From Deroplatys truncata (taxonomy: Eukaryota > Arthropoda > Insecta > Mantodea > Mantidae), in NCBI GenBank assembly GCA_030765065.1, contig CM060981.1:231329152-231393151 (forward strand): DNA of 64,000 nt, written 5' to 3'. This document shows positions 22,576 through 34,632 of this stretch, piece after piece. A model generated the notes under the pieces. That model was not told the DNA's origin and made no database searches. It saw only the letters and a program-made list of their open reading frames with translations. The first letter of the stretch is position 1. The number at the start of each line of letters is the position of its first letter. The translations under genes and the position numbers were made by a program.

Positions 22576-23238
22576 TGTCTGTGAAGAGCATATCTCAAAA
22601 ACGAAAAGTCGGATAATTACCAAACTTGGTATTTGAGGTGAGTATCTTCCTTGGATGCGTCACGAAGATTTTCAAGAAAATCCCTGGAAAAGCTTTCGAA
22701 AATTTTGATTTCCTCAAAAATATCTCAAACGATTTTGATTAAAATATCACATGTTTAAGATATTTTCATGGCAAATAAAATGCAGTCCCCTTCGTTCTGA
22801 ACGACTTTCGCAGAACTGGTAAACCGTAAGAGATACACAAAGTTTGTTCTTCACAAAAAATATACATCTCGTTAAAACACATAATTTAGGTGATATACAT
22901 TTTTTCTGTCAAGTGACTCATTTCCGAGATGTTCCTTTTATTTGTTTCAATTTTCCAATACTTATACTTTCTCTCAAATGGGAAATCTTTATTCTTTGTT
23001 TTTTTATGTCCTGGATATGCAAAGAGAATGAAATGTTCCACATAGCAACCGGCTGTTAAAAAATTTGACTATCGCTTAAAGTCTACCATATTCCCCTTGC
23101 ACCTACAAGAAAGTAGCAATAAGATACTTTATGCAAATGTTTATCTCGATTAACATGAAGTAGATGGAGAATAGGGATTTGTAAAAATCGTTTGCACAAG
23201 AGTAGAGAAAGTCATGTGAGTGCAACACATCATATTAT
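22405..23238 (-). mobile_element. Repeat A copy A10
   Basis: It runs from 'attactttctctactacg' to 'gtgagtgcaacacatcat'. A pure GT run lies at 22544-22573. It lacks a block after 'caagaaaatccctgga'. The commoner subtype ('ctatcgcttaaagtctacc') is present. Confidence 0.85.
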
Positions 23239-23318
23239 TTTTTCCTTTAATGGTATTCAACGTAACGGAGCGTAACGTACATGCGGTAAGACTAATAATT
23301 GTATTACTATTATTCGGG

Positions 23319-23435
23319 CTTGTAGGCCGTGGTCTAGAAGGCATCATAGATACCGACGTTTCGCCAAGTACAGCGCTTGGCAACTTCAAGGTGAAGTGAT
23401 TCGTTCTCTGCGTCGTCTAGACCACGGCCTACAAG
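23319..23435. repeat. Inverted repeat, perfect 19-bp arms
   Basis: The arm 'cttgtaggccgtggtctag' at 23319-23337 is repeated inverted at 23417-23435. The 79-bp loop has a 'gacgtttcgccaag' motif and a smaller palindrome (gccaagtacagcgcttggc). It could be the end region of a retroelement or a foldback element. No ORF lies beside it. Confidence 0.75.
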
Positions 23436-26400
23436 TCTGGCAAGTAGTGATTCAATTATTAGTCATGACGCCGAGCGAAAAGCCTCAGTATGTACGTACA
23501 TGCGGTAATTTAAAAATCTACGGCGTTTAAATCTAGCGTGTTACTCTTCTAAACTCGATGAAACATGCCTACAAGGTCCCTAGCACATCTTGACTTGCAC
23601 ACGTTTTAAAGAGCTTCTGCACATGCGCAATCGTTATAGCTTAAATTACCTTATGGGGCAAAATAAATACAGATCGTGCATATTTGAAAAAGTGCACTAG
23701 CACGCAAAGTTTGTTCATTATCACTACAAGTTTACGCCAATGCCCGGCAGAAGCTAGAGTCCCTGTCGGAGGCGGCCTCTGTGATATTCTGTTGGTGGTG
23801 CAAAAGAGAGAGAGAGAGAGAGAGGTTAAAACAAATCCCTCAAATAATATATGTTTGCCAACTTCGTGCAGTGGCATCGGACCAATTGGGCAATTGATAA
23901 GAGTTGAATGTACTTTTGAGTTTAGACCATATATGTCCAGTATCAGTTATTCGGCATGCGGTCTTATACCAACGGACATCTCCCATAAATAACACGTAAA
24001 GGAACCGAAAAAAGTGCAATGTATTCCTCAGAGCCACAAATCCATTTATTCTTATGGTAAATTTCCGGATTGAATTACGAAATCCATTTTTGTTTGCTGC
24101 TGCAGATTCTGATTTGGGATATGGCTTACCTAATGTTTTCATCTGCTTTTTTTCCACTAACAGCCCTGCTACTAAATGGAGTTTTTAATCATTCATTTTC
24201 ATGTTTTTTTAACTTTCACACCCAACTGAATATTCACTTAAAGGAAACCTTCTACACTGTTTTAGTTAACTGACTTTACGATGAACTACAACGTACTAAC
24301 TACAACAATGTTAGAAAATGTTTCACTATTGATTATGACATCTAATGTTGGCCTAAATTCGATTCTCAACAGTAGTGTTCGAACCCGTGTCGAAAGAAAC
24401 GTTAAAATATGGTAATTACGCACACATTTATTATAACAAAAAGTAAAAATAAACATACCTAGAGAATCCCTTCCATCCAGTAGTAAGGCTAGCAGAAGGA
24501 TTTTTTTGCTCGACTCATTGTAAAAACCTAACTGAATATCACTGAAAACAATTCAAACGAAGGAATATTTTTAACGAACACAAAATAGGGCTTCTACATT
24601 TCAGCTTCAAGCCAGGATGATTGTGGACTGTGAAGCCGGAATTATAAAGGCAATAATTATCATAATAATCTGAGAAGGATAGTGATATAAAATAAGTAAT
24701 AATATATTTAAAATCAGTGTATGTATAAAAAGGAGAAGCATTGTGAAAATTTTGACTGTAAAAGCGACAGAAAGACAAGACAGGCACAGTTTTGTTAATT
24801 AGGCACCAGCCCCAGGTAGAAAGGGTAAATACCATTGAAACAAGTTTTTCCTGGTAAACAGCCGAGTACAGCTGCACTTAGCCTGTTGAAGGCCACTCTA
24901 AGCATTATGACGCTAAGTTTGAGGGGGGAGAGGGGAAGTTTAGGCGTTGGTTTTCCTTATGTAGCGTGGGTAGATCAGTTTGTCCTGAGTGCCTGGCGAG
25001 GACGGCACGACATTCTCGTCGAGTTGTGAACATTGGCAGCAAACATGCTAGAGGGTAGAAGGCTTAACTGTAGTTAATATTCTTCGGTCTTGGTAAAGAC
25101 AAAACATCATCGTCTGCATTTAATAGTGATTGGCAAACCTAAAGTATTATTTTAAATAGTGAATAAAAGTGTTCCAAGACAGCGTTTGTGTGTTTCTCTG
25201 TACAAATCCACGCATACCCTGAGGTTAAGGTTTCATGCTGGAGCAGCCGTGGAACCAACTAGGAGGAGACAAGCAGCAACCGTGAGGCAAAAGGTATTGC
25301 TTCATTTTTGGAGGACGGAGCGGGTCTGCGTCCTATTGCGCCTAAACGTGGGGCTGAAAGAATTACCTGCGTCAACTGCACAACAATTGAATAGCACGGT
25401 TTGTCGCTTGATGAGCAAACCGCTCACAGCTGTGCCGCAACTGGACAAAGATTGCATAAACCATTGTCAATGTGATTGTTGTTAAATCTAACAGCTGCTT
25501 CAGGAAAGTTTAAAAGTCAGCTAGAATGAGCGAGAAGATTTTCTCAGCAGTCGTTACCATAAAAAAAATCCAAATCCAAAGTGTGAGTAAAATGCTCATT
25601 TAGAGACAAATGACGGGATAACCAAAACACTGTTTTAACAATTTTATCCGAGTTAAATAAAATGACTGCCGACGGTGAACCTGGCCCTGAAGCTATTAAA
25701 ATTCTTTGTAGCTCACATGTCCCATTCACAGTGAAAAGTCCAGATGCAGCATAAATGCATAGAATTTGCAACCATGTTATTTAATGAAAGCATTTATATA
25801 GTCACATAATACACTACTTCATGCAAGGGATCATAGACCTCATGCTTGCATTGTGAGCATAGAGGAAGAATTCTGCATTTCTTCTTCCATGCATTATCTG
25901 CTTATCAATGGCACACGATTTCGATGCAAGATTGTATGCCATCTGCTGTACATACATGCTGCTCTTCCTTTTGGTCATGCAATGTCAGGCCATTTTAAAT
26001 GCAGATGCTCTGTTATTTGCGTGGTTTTAACACCTTTTTGTGTACTGTTATTTATAAAGGCTGGATGAATTTTCTTATTGAATATCATTGCTTATGTTAT
26101 TTAATTTGAAACTTGCAGTAAACTTGAAGGATTTCCAAATAGAATTTACAGATCTAGAAACCATGTGAAGTTGCCTTACCTAACACTTGCACTTACGCTG
26201 TGTTTTACTAACACTATGTCTTCAGTGTGAATGAAGCCTTACAAATCTAGAGGAAACAGCATCATCGACATAATCAACATCTCTCTCTCCTCCCACATCC
26301 CCACCAAAGCTTAATGAAACATAGAAATGCTTGACAATTGTTTTGAAGACAGATGCTCAACACACGATGAATATGTTAGTTTTTTGTTCTGTGGTGAATA

Positions 26401-27054
26401 AGATTCCGCGCATTCAGCCATAACCCTGCTGCTATGAAATATACAAATATTGAAATAATGCCTCTTAGTTTTCAAACCTAATGGCATAATTATATTCGAA
26501 ACCATAATCTTTATATGTGAGGATATTCTGGACTATTATTTCTGTATTCGATTTAATTAAACGTTAATCTGCACTTCCAAACGCATTAACATTAACTTGC
26601 AGCAAGACGGTAACACTGCATTAAAGGAAGATAAAGCGCGGAATGTGTATTCCACCATTGTCGCTAGGTCCTGTGCTTTACTGCACTCTATCGGGTGGAA
26701 AGCAAGCTCTACGCCAAAGGAATCTTGCCCCCACCTCTCCCATAAGAACCTGTAGAAAAATACACCCTAGCCTTATACATGTCTTATGAGCGTAGACGGT
26801 GCCAATCTGGAATTAGCTCCGAGCTTCAGAAAACTACCGGCAGAGCGGGTGCCGCTTAACGCGCCTGTTCAAATGCGAGAATACATACTCGAAAACAATC
26901 GTTTATGCTCAGTTCCTATGCACCTCTCTTTCTTTCCTTTTGGCACCAGTAGTGCCACGGCATAGCGGCATTAGCCCAGAAGCCGCCCCTGGTCACTGTA
27001 CTAGAAGTAGGTGAGGTGCACAAGCCCGGAAACTTCTCCCAGTTTCTCCATACC
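23436..27054. other. Unassigned 3.6-kb stretch
   Basis: I found no coding region with a recognisable family on either strand. An (AG)n microsatellite lies at 23804-23824. The part at 24890-25490 is less AT-rich, with scattered open frames that carry no known motif. The words 'gttgccttacctaacac' and 'cagtgtgaatgaagcc' near 26170-26245 look like a remnant of a DNA element end, unproven. The segment 26640-26760 is GC-richer and also unplaced. Confidence 0.3.
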
Positions 27055-27625
27055 ATACCGAGCGGGATGGTCCGCATTCGGGAGGTCCCCGGCGACCGTC
27101 CACTCTGGTCCATGGGTCTTTCGTGGTTTTTCCCGGGTCACCAGGTGAATGCTGGGGTGTCCATCTTTAACCACGACTCTCCTCCTCTTATTTCCTGTAC
27201 CCTACCCATCATCTTCCTTGTCATTTGTTTCAGGGCTGTAGGACCGGACGACGTTGTTCGGCGGGTTGCGGCTGGGCGGTAGATGTGCACCCTATAGAGA
27301 TTTCTTCCCTGGCGTCGTTGCAGGACTGCTCAGTTAGAACGCACCTCCGAATGGACACGTCCAGAGGGGACCGGTACGGGTTCGTTGTCTGCTGGATGGG
27401 CCCAGCATATCCGTTCGATCTGGAAACTTTAGGGGTATCATCCATACTTATGCCCGTCATCATCCGGGTCTGGTCCCCTTTCGGGTCTCTCCCCTCACCC
27501 CTCTCTCCCAAGGCTTACGGTAAAAGCAAAAAGGACCGTTGCGGCCTAATTGCGGTGCCCTGCCTCAGTTGCGGGGGCCCCTCCGTTTGTCCATACTTTT
27601 ACCTTTTAAAAGAATGGTGCAATTG
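27055..27625 (+). repeat. SINE family F, diverged long copy
   Basis: The head 'accgagcgggatgg' lacks the A-box part (ctcaggcgg) and joins straight to 'tccgcattcgggaggtcc'. The body parallels the 8-kb and 42-kb copies: 'gtggtttttcccgggtcacc', 'gtgaatgctggggtg', then a GC-rich stretch. The open frames of 90-134 codons here are not supported as genes. Confidence 0.6.
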
Positions 27626-28070
27626 TTAGTGAGGTCCCGGGTTCGATTCCCTTTGGATCGAACCCTCTGAGATTTTTCTAATTTTTCAGATCGGTAATGT
27701 TGGTGTGGATTATATACTATCACAAAATGTGCTGTCCTCATTCCATTTCCCTCCTCACCTTTGAGCGTTGCGGGGTCGGGCGGGGTGGAAGGTATGTGCG
27801 GCGTATGCGGTTGATGCATTTTGAGTAGAGAACTGTTTCTTCTCTGGCGCGGATCCTTCTGCGAAAATCTGTACGTGAGGATAGGAGCATCGAATTCGCA
27901 GCCGGGGATGTTCAATTTGGAAACGTTAGGGAATCTCTTGTGCTTCATCTGCCGCCATCAGATCTGGCCATCCTTTGTACTCTCTCGTCTCATGCCTTCC
28001 TCCCGGAGGTCTAGTAGGCACAATTGGCCTATCCTTGGCTTCTGTGCTGAAATACTCCTTGCTTTGTAAT
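27626..28070 (+). repeat. SINE-like repeat with damaged tRNA head
   Basis: 'tgaggtcccgggttcgattc' contains a B box like that of family F. Most of the head upstream is missing. The body (cctcctcacctttgagcg; gtagtaggcacaattggcc) differs from the neighbouring SINEs. It is the second member of a head-to-tail SINE cluster. Confidence 0.5.
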
Positions 28071-28092
28071 TCCCAAATTTTATCCCTAGTGT

Positions 28093-28470
28093 CACCGAGA
28101 GAGTTGTTTCATGGTAACGTGTCAGGATCGCATTCTGGAGGTCTCGGATTCAGCTCCTGTCAACGCCCACTCTAGGCTTTTTCCCTTCTATCATGATTTC
28201 CTTTCTATCGTTTCCCTTTCATTCCGTTTTTATCAAATATTTCCGGCGTGCTTTCAGGTTTCGCAGTGCGGACAGGTGATGCAGTTGCCTTCTCCAAGGA
28301 AAGAGTATTTCTCATGGATACCAGAGGGCTATCTGGTTGTATGGATCGTTCATCGCCCACTCTGGCCAGCTGCGTCACTGGGTCGGTTCTTCGAGCTGGA
28401 AGTGTTAGGGACTCCCGCACGTCTCGTTGGATTCTTCAAATATTCTGTTAGTATATGTGTATAAGGCTGT
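28093..28470 (+). repeat. SINE (family F group), third of the cluster
   Basis: 'caccgagagagttgtttcat' and 'ggtaacgtgtcaggatcgca' parallel the head at 35736 (accgagcgagataacc; ggtaacgtgttaggcttgca). The body has 'atcatgatttcctttctatc', 'gtgctttcaggtttcgcag' and 'gatgcagttgccttctcc', matching 35870-36000. The B box is mutated (cggattcagctcc). Confidence 0.65.
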
Positions 28471-28939
28471 AGGTTCACAATCTATACCGAGTAAACATTG
28501 TGGCACAAGATTTGGTGATAAACCAGGAATTCAAAGCCACATTGATATATAATTAATAGAGGATTGGTCAATATTGAATGCCTGCTCTATGAAGTAGGTA
28601 TTCCTCCTTTATTTTGGAGTTATAACTTAAAAATGTGAGAAATCTTACTTATATCACTGTGGCTTCTTTGGAAAACCATTGCATTCTGAGGACTTAGCAC
28701 AAGTACTGATAGTTTTTCGGTAATTTAATTCAGGTTAACAATGTCATGATAACAAGCAAGAGGTTGAAAGCTCAATTAAATCATCTTAGGAAAATTATAA
28801 ACAAGAAAGGTGTTGTGTAAGACAATTCCAATGCGAGAAGGGTGACATATGTTTATATTTACTTTTAGTATAATCACTGAATTGACTTACCTGTTTCATT
28901 TCTTATAATGCGACGTTAGATGTTGTACAGCGTTTTCAT
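28471..28939. other. Unassigned stretch
   Basis: AT-rich; nothing recognised. Confidence 0.3.
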
Positions 28940-28940
28940 A

Positions 28941-30403
28941 AAACGGGTCTTCAGATTTATTCGGCCTTTACCACAAGCCGGTTTAAATGAATAACGTCAT
29001 AATTAATTCAGTAAGCTCCTCGTCTCAAAGGAGAGGTGCGGAATTGAACCTAGAACGTTTCCGACTTCCTAAACAGATTAATGTACTGCGGCGGTGCAGA
29101 ACTGGTTTTCACTAGGACATTTTGAGCGTTCTTTGCTCGTGAGATGGAAGTGACCACCGATCACAGAATTTGCATGGTTGATGCTAAGCCGAGACACTCT
29201 GATACCGTAATTATCGACGGGAATATATAAATAATGAAGTAAAATGACAGTAAGATAAAGAAATCATTGAAATAAATAATTTCCGTGTGTTAAACCACTG
29301 TATAACGTAATAAGCTTGGGTTGAAAGTTTTATCCAGAGAAGGTCATTAATGTCATATAAGAAAGTCACCTAGTAAGTCGAAGTAAGAAAAACACATTAC
29401 TAGGGTGACTCCTAGAAACCAGTTAGGAGTTGATTTCAGTACGTTTGCAACACATAGGCCAATTCTGTAAATCAGAGAGGCAAAAGAAATTCTGAGAAGC
29501 GTGAAATGCTCAGTTAGCAACAAAGTAAGAGACGTGCATGAAGAGGGATTAAGCATTGGCCATGGAAAATGTAAAGTTGGAAAGGGAATAATAAGTAGGC
29601 AGAGCTAAAAACAATTGTTCAGAGAGTTACGCTCTCTCTCTCTGGTACCGCCAGCGTTACTTACTGCTCGTGTGATATTTGAAGGGCTTAGTAACGTGCT
29701 TGTGTGAGTAAGCTTTCGCGACTGTTGCGGTAGGTCTCGCCGATAAGCATCTTAGCGACTCGCCGCAAGTTACGCTTTTATTGCGGAAACAGTCAATTTA
29801 AACCGTAACTTTGATGCTGTAGAAGTTAGCACGTGCAATAATTCAGTTGTTACAATTTCGAGTGCTACGATTTATAATAATTTTCATTTTTTTATCTTCA
29901 AACAGTCGACAACTCACTTCAAAAGCTCAAGTATTAGATAACTAAATTTCGCTTTAATTTAAACTGTTGTCGTCCTTTAACAATACACCCACGCTTACCC
30001 TTAGAGAAAGGTCTCATAGCTTACCACTAAGCAGCTGGCGCACGAGACAACAAACGAGCTACGAGATAACGACATAAAAATCAGATAACGTAGTAGGTTA
30101 TCAAAATTGTCGATCATCGTTACTATATCAACTCTACGCTACAAAGACCGTCCAATTATTTGAGTTATCTAGCAGCTTACATGCTGAGACAGCGAGTTTA
30201 CGAGACGCAAGCGAAAGACGTACTGGAAAGATACGATACAAGTCTCATTTCACTAAGGTGACCTCGAAACTGTTGACATCCATCCCTTCCACTCATCATT
30301 CGCTAGGCCTCTGCGAGAAGTGATAAACTCGCTTCAAAGTACTGAAGTGATGTGCAAACTACCGACTGTCGGCAACGGCGAATAAATCTGAAGAACAGGT
30401 ATT
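28941..30403. mobile_element. Candidate 1.46-kb non-autonomous element bounded by inverted repeats
   Basis: 'cttcagatttattcg' at 28949-28963 recurs as its exact reverse complement at 30379-30393. The match extends with mismatches to about 35-40 bp (acgggt.cttcag... / acctgttcttcag..., and on into ...cc.caagccgg / ...ccgacagtcgg). Inside, no transposase is visible. A degraded tRNA-like segment (gcggaattgaacctagaac) lies near 29040 on the minus strand. A target duplication is not clear, so the superfamily is open. Confidence 0.45.
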
Positions 30404-31379
30404 CTGAATCCGCAGGCCACAAGTCTCGTCATTTTTATAGTTTTGTATAACCACCAATTATAAGGAACAGGAAAATGCATGAGCATAGGATTCCCAGATC
30501 CCTAGTCGAATCGAAGCTGAAATTATAGAAGTAAAAAATGTAGGAGACAAAAATTTCAGTTATACTTGTTAAGCACTATGCTTTAAAACTATCGATTCAT
30601 TTCGATTCTGATTGGTGAATAAGGTACAAATGAGACCATATATTGACTGAAAGACTTTCAATGTAATTATCGATTAATATCGAGCTCACTCTAATATTAC
30701 TTATGAATAATACGTGAGAAAACCTTGGTTACAAAAGGTCCAAATGGATACTAGATAAATTAAGAGCCAATTAAACTCTCATGCTCCCAGCAAAAGGCCA
30801 CTCATAACTTACAACGCAGTTCAGCATTGAAAGTAGACTCTCAGTTTTAGGTATAGTGTACATCGGAAATGACTGAGCAATCCAAACTAGCAATCTATAC
30901 ACTCTCTTCCGGAAGTCGTTCTCATGAAGTGGACCGTGCCGAACAGCTATTGTATTCTAAACAGTAAAAGCTGTTAATGCTCTTCATGCGATTTTCTCCC
31001 TTGAAGGCAAATAATTGTGCCTTAGGTAACGCAAATGACCGTAGCACATGTGGAAAATATCCCGCAACGAGCAATCTGCAGTGGTGATAAAGCAGTTACA
31101 TAATCATTTTCGCGCTATTTAAAATCACGAAGTCAGGCAACGTAACATATAGAGATTACAATATACGAGAGATTACTAAACTGCAACTTGAGATTACTCC
31201 ACCATTAAGGCACTAAAATCTGTTACACCTGTTGTCGTTGTTGTTTTTTAATTCCATTTATATACCGTCTTTAACTGCATGTCTTATCAGCGGCCTTTCC
31301 TTTGAAATTTTTTGTCTATTGGCAATGGTGTTAACTAGTATTCTCTTGTCGTCTTGCAGTTTTGAGATTTTTAATCATT
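30404..31379. other. Unassigned stretch
   Basis: No gene or repeat border recognised. Confidence 0.3.
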
Positions 31380-31537
31380 AGATCACACACATACACACAC
31401 ACAATCACACTCTCATTCATACTTTCAGACTCTGGGGAGAATAGGGAATAATCTTGGCTAGAGAAAAATTCCCACCCCCAGCCAAGAATCGAAGCAAGAC
31501 CCCTCGCACAGCAGGCAGGTCATTTAGTCACCATATG
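31380..31537 (-). repeat. SINE family H, copy 2, abutting a mariner-type element
   Basis: On the minus strand, B box-like 'gcttcgattcttggctgg' is followed by 'gggaatttttctctagcc', 'aagattattccctattctcc' and 'gtatgaatgagagtg', like the 44-kb copy. A short (CA)n tract at 31387-31405 lies in its 3' part. The element at 31540 begins at or inside its head. Confidence 0.55.
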
Positions 31538-31539
31538 TA

Positions 31540-32950
31540 CACAGAGAGAACCAATAAATACGAACCGGCTGCGCGGTGGTTTCCCTGTCCGCGGCCTCGG
31601 CGCTCGTTGCCATCTGCTGCTATCATAGAAAGGCGCGGATGAAACCATACATTTTTATGCTACATTTAAAGGCTTTACTTACCAACTTTATGAAAGGGGA
31701 TGCTGAAAATAGCCACGTCGATGTCCATACATTTTTTGGCACCTCTTAGGAAACTATCCATCACTCGCCGTAGTTCACGTTGAGAAATGCTGACAATTTC
31801 GTGGCGGATATTTTGTTTTAATTTTTTCAGGGTGTGTGGGTTTGTCTTATAAAATGTATGCTTTAATTTACCCCAGAGATACAAATCGCAGGGGGTTAGG
31901 TCGAGGGACCGAGGGGGCCACAAATCTCTAATAATAATTCTATCCTCAAACACACTTTCAATTGTTCTCATTCGAAATATTGGCCTATGAGGTGTTGCAG
32001 AGTCTTGCTGAAAAAAGGCAAAAATACGCTCCCTGTCTGTTAATTCTCTAAAAATAGGGGACAAAATTGTATTCACGAATGTATGGGCGTTAATTGTTAA
32101 CTCGCAAAAAAAATTGGCCCTATAACTCTTACTCTGCTCTTGGCGCACCATACACCAATTTTTTTGTCATGAAGAGGCACTTCATGAACAATATTAGGTT
32201 TGTCAGAGCTCCAATAACGATTATTCTGTGTACACACATATCTATGAAGGTAGAATGAAGTCGTCCGTGAAAAATATAAAATGTGGGTCTATTTCGTCAT
32301 TGTGTACACTATTGAGACTCCACTCACAACATGTGCGCCTAACTACAGGATCACCTGCTTGAAGAGCATGTGCCGCAGTTATTTTACATGGTTTTAACTT
32401 CAGCAATTTGGTAGCTCTTTGCGCAAAGCCTAAGAAATGCCTGCCTGTTGTGAAAGACGCCTAAGTGATTTTTGGGGGTAATTCTCCAAACGATGACCGA
32501 TGTCGTCTAATGTTTCTTTGGTAAGAACCGTACGCCATATTTTAGATTTCTTAGCCTTAACACTTTCTGTGACCTGAAATTTATTGTAAAGTTCATGGAT
32601 TGTTGTACGGCCTGGAACTTTTAAACTTGGAAATCTTTCTGCAAATAGCACTTTCACTTGGCGAGCTGACTGAGTTAACACATACGAATCATAAATAAAT
32701 ACACGCTGTACAGTAAAAACATATACTGAGCCATAATATACTTTGTGACTAAGCACAGGTCAAAATAATAAATAACTCGTACTAACTGAACTACATCGCA
32801 TCACCATCAACTCAATACTGCACTTCACACTGCAGAGCAAATCCACGTCAACAGCGTGGCCCTGTTTACAGCAGCAGTGCGTTATCATGTTTCCACACGT
32901 CCAGTAGAAAAACACCGCGCAGCCGGTTCGTAGTTTCTTGGCTCTCCCGT
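31540..32950 (-). mobile_element. Second mariner-type element, 1411 bp, TA flanked
   Basis: Inverted repeats at 31540-31585 and 32905-32950 share 'acgaaccggctgcgcggtg' and the outer 'gagagaacca'/'gagagccaag'. TA lies immediately outside each end (31538-31539 and 32951-32952). The transposase pseudogene fills the interior on the minus strand. It is a different family from the 17.7-kb element: the TIRs are short and the transposase sequence is distinct. Confidence 0.85.
31675..32760 (-). pseudogene. Mariner-type transposase of the 31540-32950 element
   Basis: The N-terminal frame (32756-32430) shows 'FAERFPSLKVPGRTTIHELYNKF' in two pieces, a DNA-binding region with 'VLTKETLDDIGHRLE'. The middle, in other frames, includes 'FFTDDFILPS', the site of the first catalytic Asp, followed by an in-frame stop. 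The C-terminal frame (32151-31675) has 'FFQQDSATPHR', 'LWPPRSLDLTPCDLYLWGKL' and 'NPHTLKKLKQNIR'. I count 38 residues between the second and third Asp (QQD to CDL). At least one frameshift (about 32160-32430) and the stop make it inactive. Confidence 0.8.
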
Positions 32951-33004
32951 TATATATATCTGATTTTACAATGTACAAACATTTCCCCGACACCCAAGAC
33001 TACA

Positions 33005-33440
33005 GTTTTTAATATCTTCTTATAACTTTTCTCCATTGTTGCCTGTTGGACCATAAATCTTCCTCAATTTCTCAATCTATCATTGCCCCTCTAATGCCTT
33101 GAATCCACGTGCTATGCGGTCTTCCGTTTCTCGTCCTTCCTGGTGGCGTCCACTCCATTAATCTTTTGGACAATCTTTCATCTTCCATTCTTTTAGCACG
33201 CCCACACCATTCTGTTCAATAAAATCTAAAACTGAATTTTGAACATTCATATTTTCTTTTATAGTCTCATTGCTAATTTTTTCTCTTTTAGATATCCTCC
33301 AATAATCCATTTCTGTTGCCAATAATTTTCTTTTTTACCTGATAGTTCAGACTCCACACGTTGGAGCTACAGGTTATAATACTTCTGAGTATTCTTAAAT
33401 CTGTCCGGCTGTAATTCTTTGGTTTTTTTTTTAGCATTTC
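33005..33440 (-). pseudogene. LINE remnant, C-terminal coding end (RTE/Jockey-like)
   Basis: The minus strand encodes 'RMEDERLSKRLMEWTPPGR', 'NGRPHSTWIQGIRGAM' and a stop, preceded by 'WCGRAK'. Upstream, in other frames, is 'LRILRSIITCSSNVW'. The H/R-x-RM-x-DERL-x-KR-x(3)-W-x-PPGR-x(4)-GRP signature is common at the C-terminus of insect LINE ORF2. Frame changes and the missing reverse-transcriptase core show it is dead. Confidence 0.7.
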
Positions 33441-33449
33441 CTTTGGTTT

Positions 33450-33823
33450 TTTTTTTCAATGAACGGGGAGTTGATCCGTCGCATTAACCCCCAATTGGAG
33501 GACCAGGTGGCTCGTAATCAAGGTTTTCTTCCCTTAGCCTTTGATAATCCAATATCTCTCTACAAGGCAGTAGATGCTAGTTTTGGTCCGCCCGGGCTAA
33601 TTTATTTCCCGGTACCGCCATATCTGGTGAGCGTTTCCTTGTCCGCCACTCGGGAGGCGTCCAATGGGAGACTAGGAATTCCACATGTATATACTCGTAA
33701 ACATTATTGTATTAATTGTATTTCTACTTGTATTAAATTGGTTATACTTATATTAATTAGTCTAATTATACGAGAATTTAATTATTTAATTATTATCTGT
33801 AGATTAGGTTACTAGGCAATAAA

Positions 33824-33865
<42 letters not shown>
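33450..33865 (+). repeat. Unclassified repeat with (ATT)n tail
   Basis: A GC-richer 5' part (33455-33665, with 'gatccgtcgcattaacccc' and 'ggaggaccaggtggctc') passes into AT-rich sequence and ends in about 13 ATT units at 33824-33863. A microsatellite tail of this kind is typical of a LINE or SINE 3' end. The 118-codon frame that starts at 33459 may be the end of an element ORF, but I cannot identify it. Confidence 0.4.
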
Positions 33866-33866
<1 letters not shown>

Positions 33867-34329
33867 CTTACGTTTGCAGTTAACTAGAAAATTGAATTGT
33901 TTTTAACATTTTTTGTAACAAGTAGCGTTGTCAGTTTGTGTTGGGTTTTATTTTTAGGAGAAGATCTACATAGAAGAAAACCCAAGAAATGTAATTGTTT
34001 GGTTTAGGTAATTACGCCGAAGTCGTATTAAAACGTAAGTATACTATTACAGTACAGTAATTTGCAACATACGCATATTATATAAATTAAGTCCATTGCA
34101 CGGTTCAGTGCAAAATTTAACACTTAAGGTACATCCAAGTTATAGGCTATAGGCACAGGCAAGATTTTGTGTTGACAATTATTTTAAATATTCGTATTAA
34201 TAACTTTAATTAGTGGTATTTTGTGTCGAATATTTTACCATAAATTCGCATTCATTTCGTGCTAACTTTGGGCAGAGTTAATGAGTAATGACATGACTGA
34301 AATGAAAATTAATAGGCAACTGAAGTAAC
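33866..34329. other. Unassigned stretch
   Basis: AT-rich; nothing recognised. Confidence 0.3.
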
Positions 34330-34334
34330 ATTCA

Positions 34335-34632
34335 TTCATTCGCTGTTTAACCTCATCTTATGTAGGACTTACATCCCCCAAGACTTACAGGCGTGTGCCT
34401 GGGGTCAGAGGCCCGTCGAGAAGCAGACACACTCATGGAGCAGACAGAATATCCAGGATGGGTGATCAGCCCGATGCCTGGTATGGGATGAAGGAAGGAG
34501 ATGAAACGAAATGATGTCGAAATGGATGAAAGGAAAGGTGATGATGGAGCAGATGGAGGAATAAATGGCGGGGGAAACCGGAGAAAACCCGCCCAGACGC
34601 CGCTTTGTCGACCACAAATCCCACATGTGGCT
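34335..34632 (-). repeat. SINE family G, 5'-truncated copy
   Basis: The body matches 40047-40379 and 57106-57448: on this strand 'gtaggacttacatccccca', 'ggatgggtgatcagcccgat', 'aaacgaaatgatg' and 'tttgtcgaccacaaatccca'. The tRNA-like head that the other two copies have is missing at the right end. Confidence 0.8.

Noticed and set aside
27225-27948. Open frames of 127-134 codons
   Set aside because: They lie in the GC-rich SINE cluster, overlap on opposite strands and are not conserved between copies.
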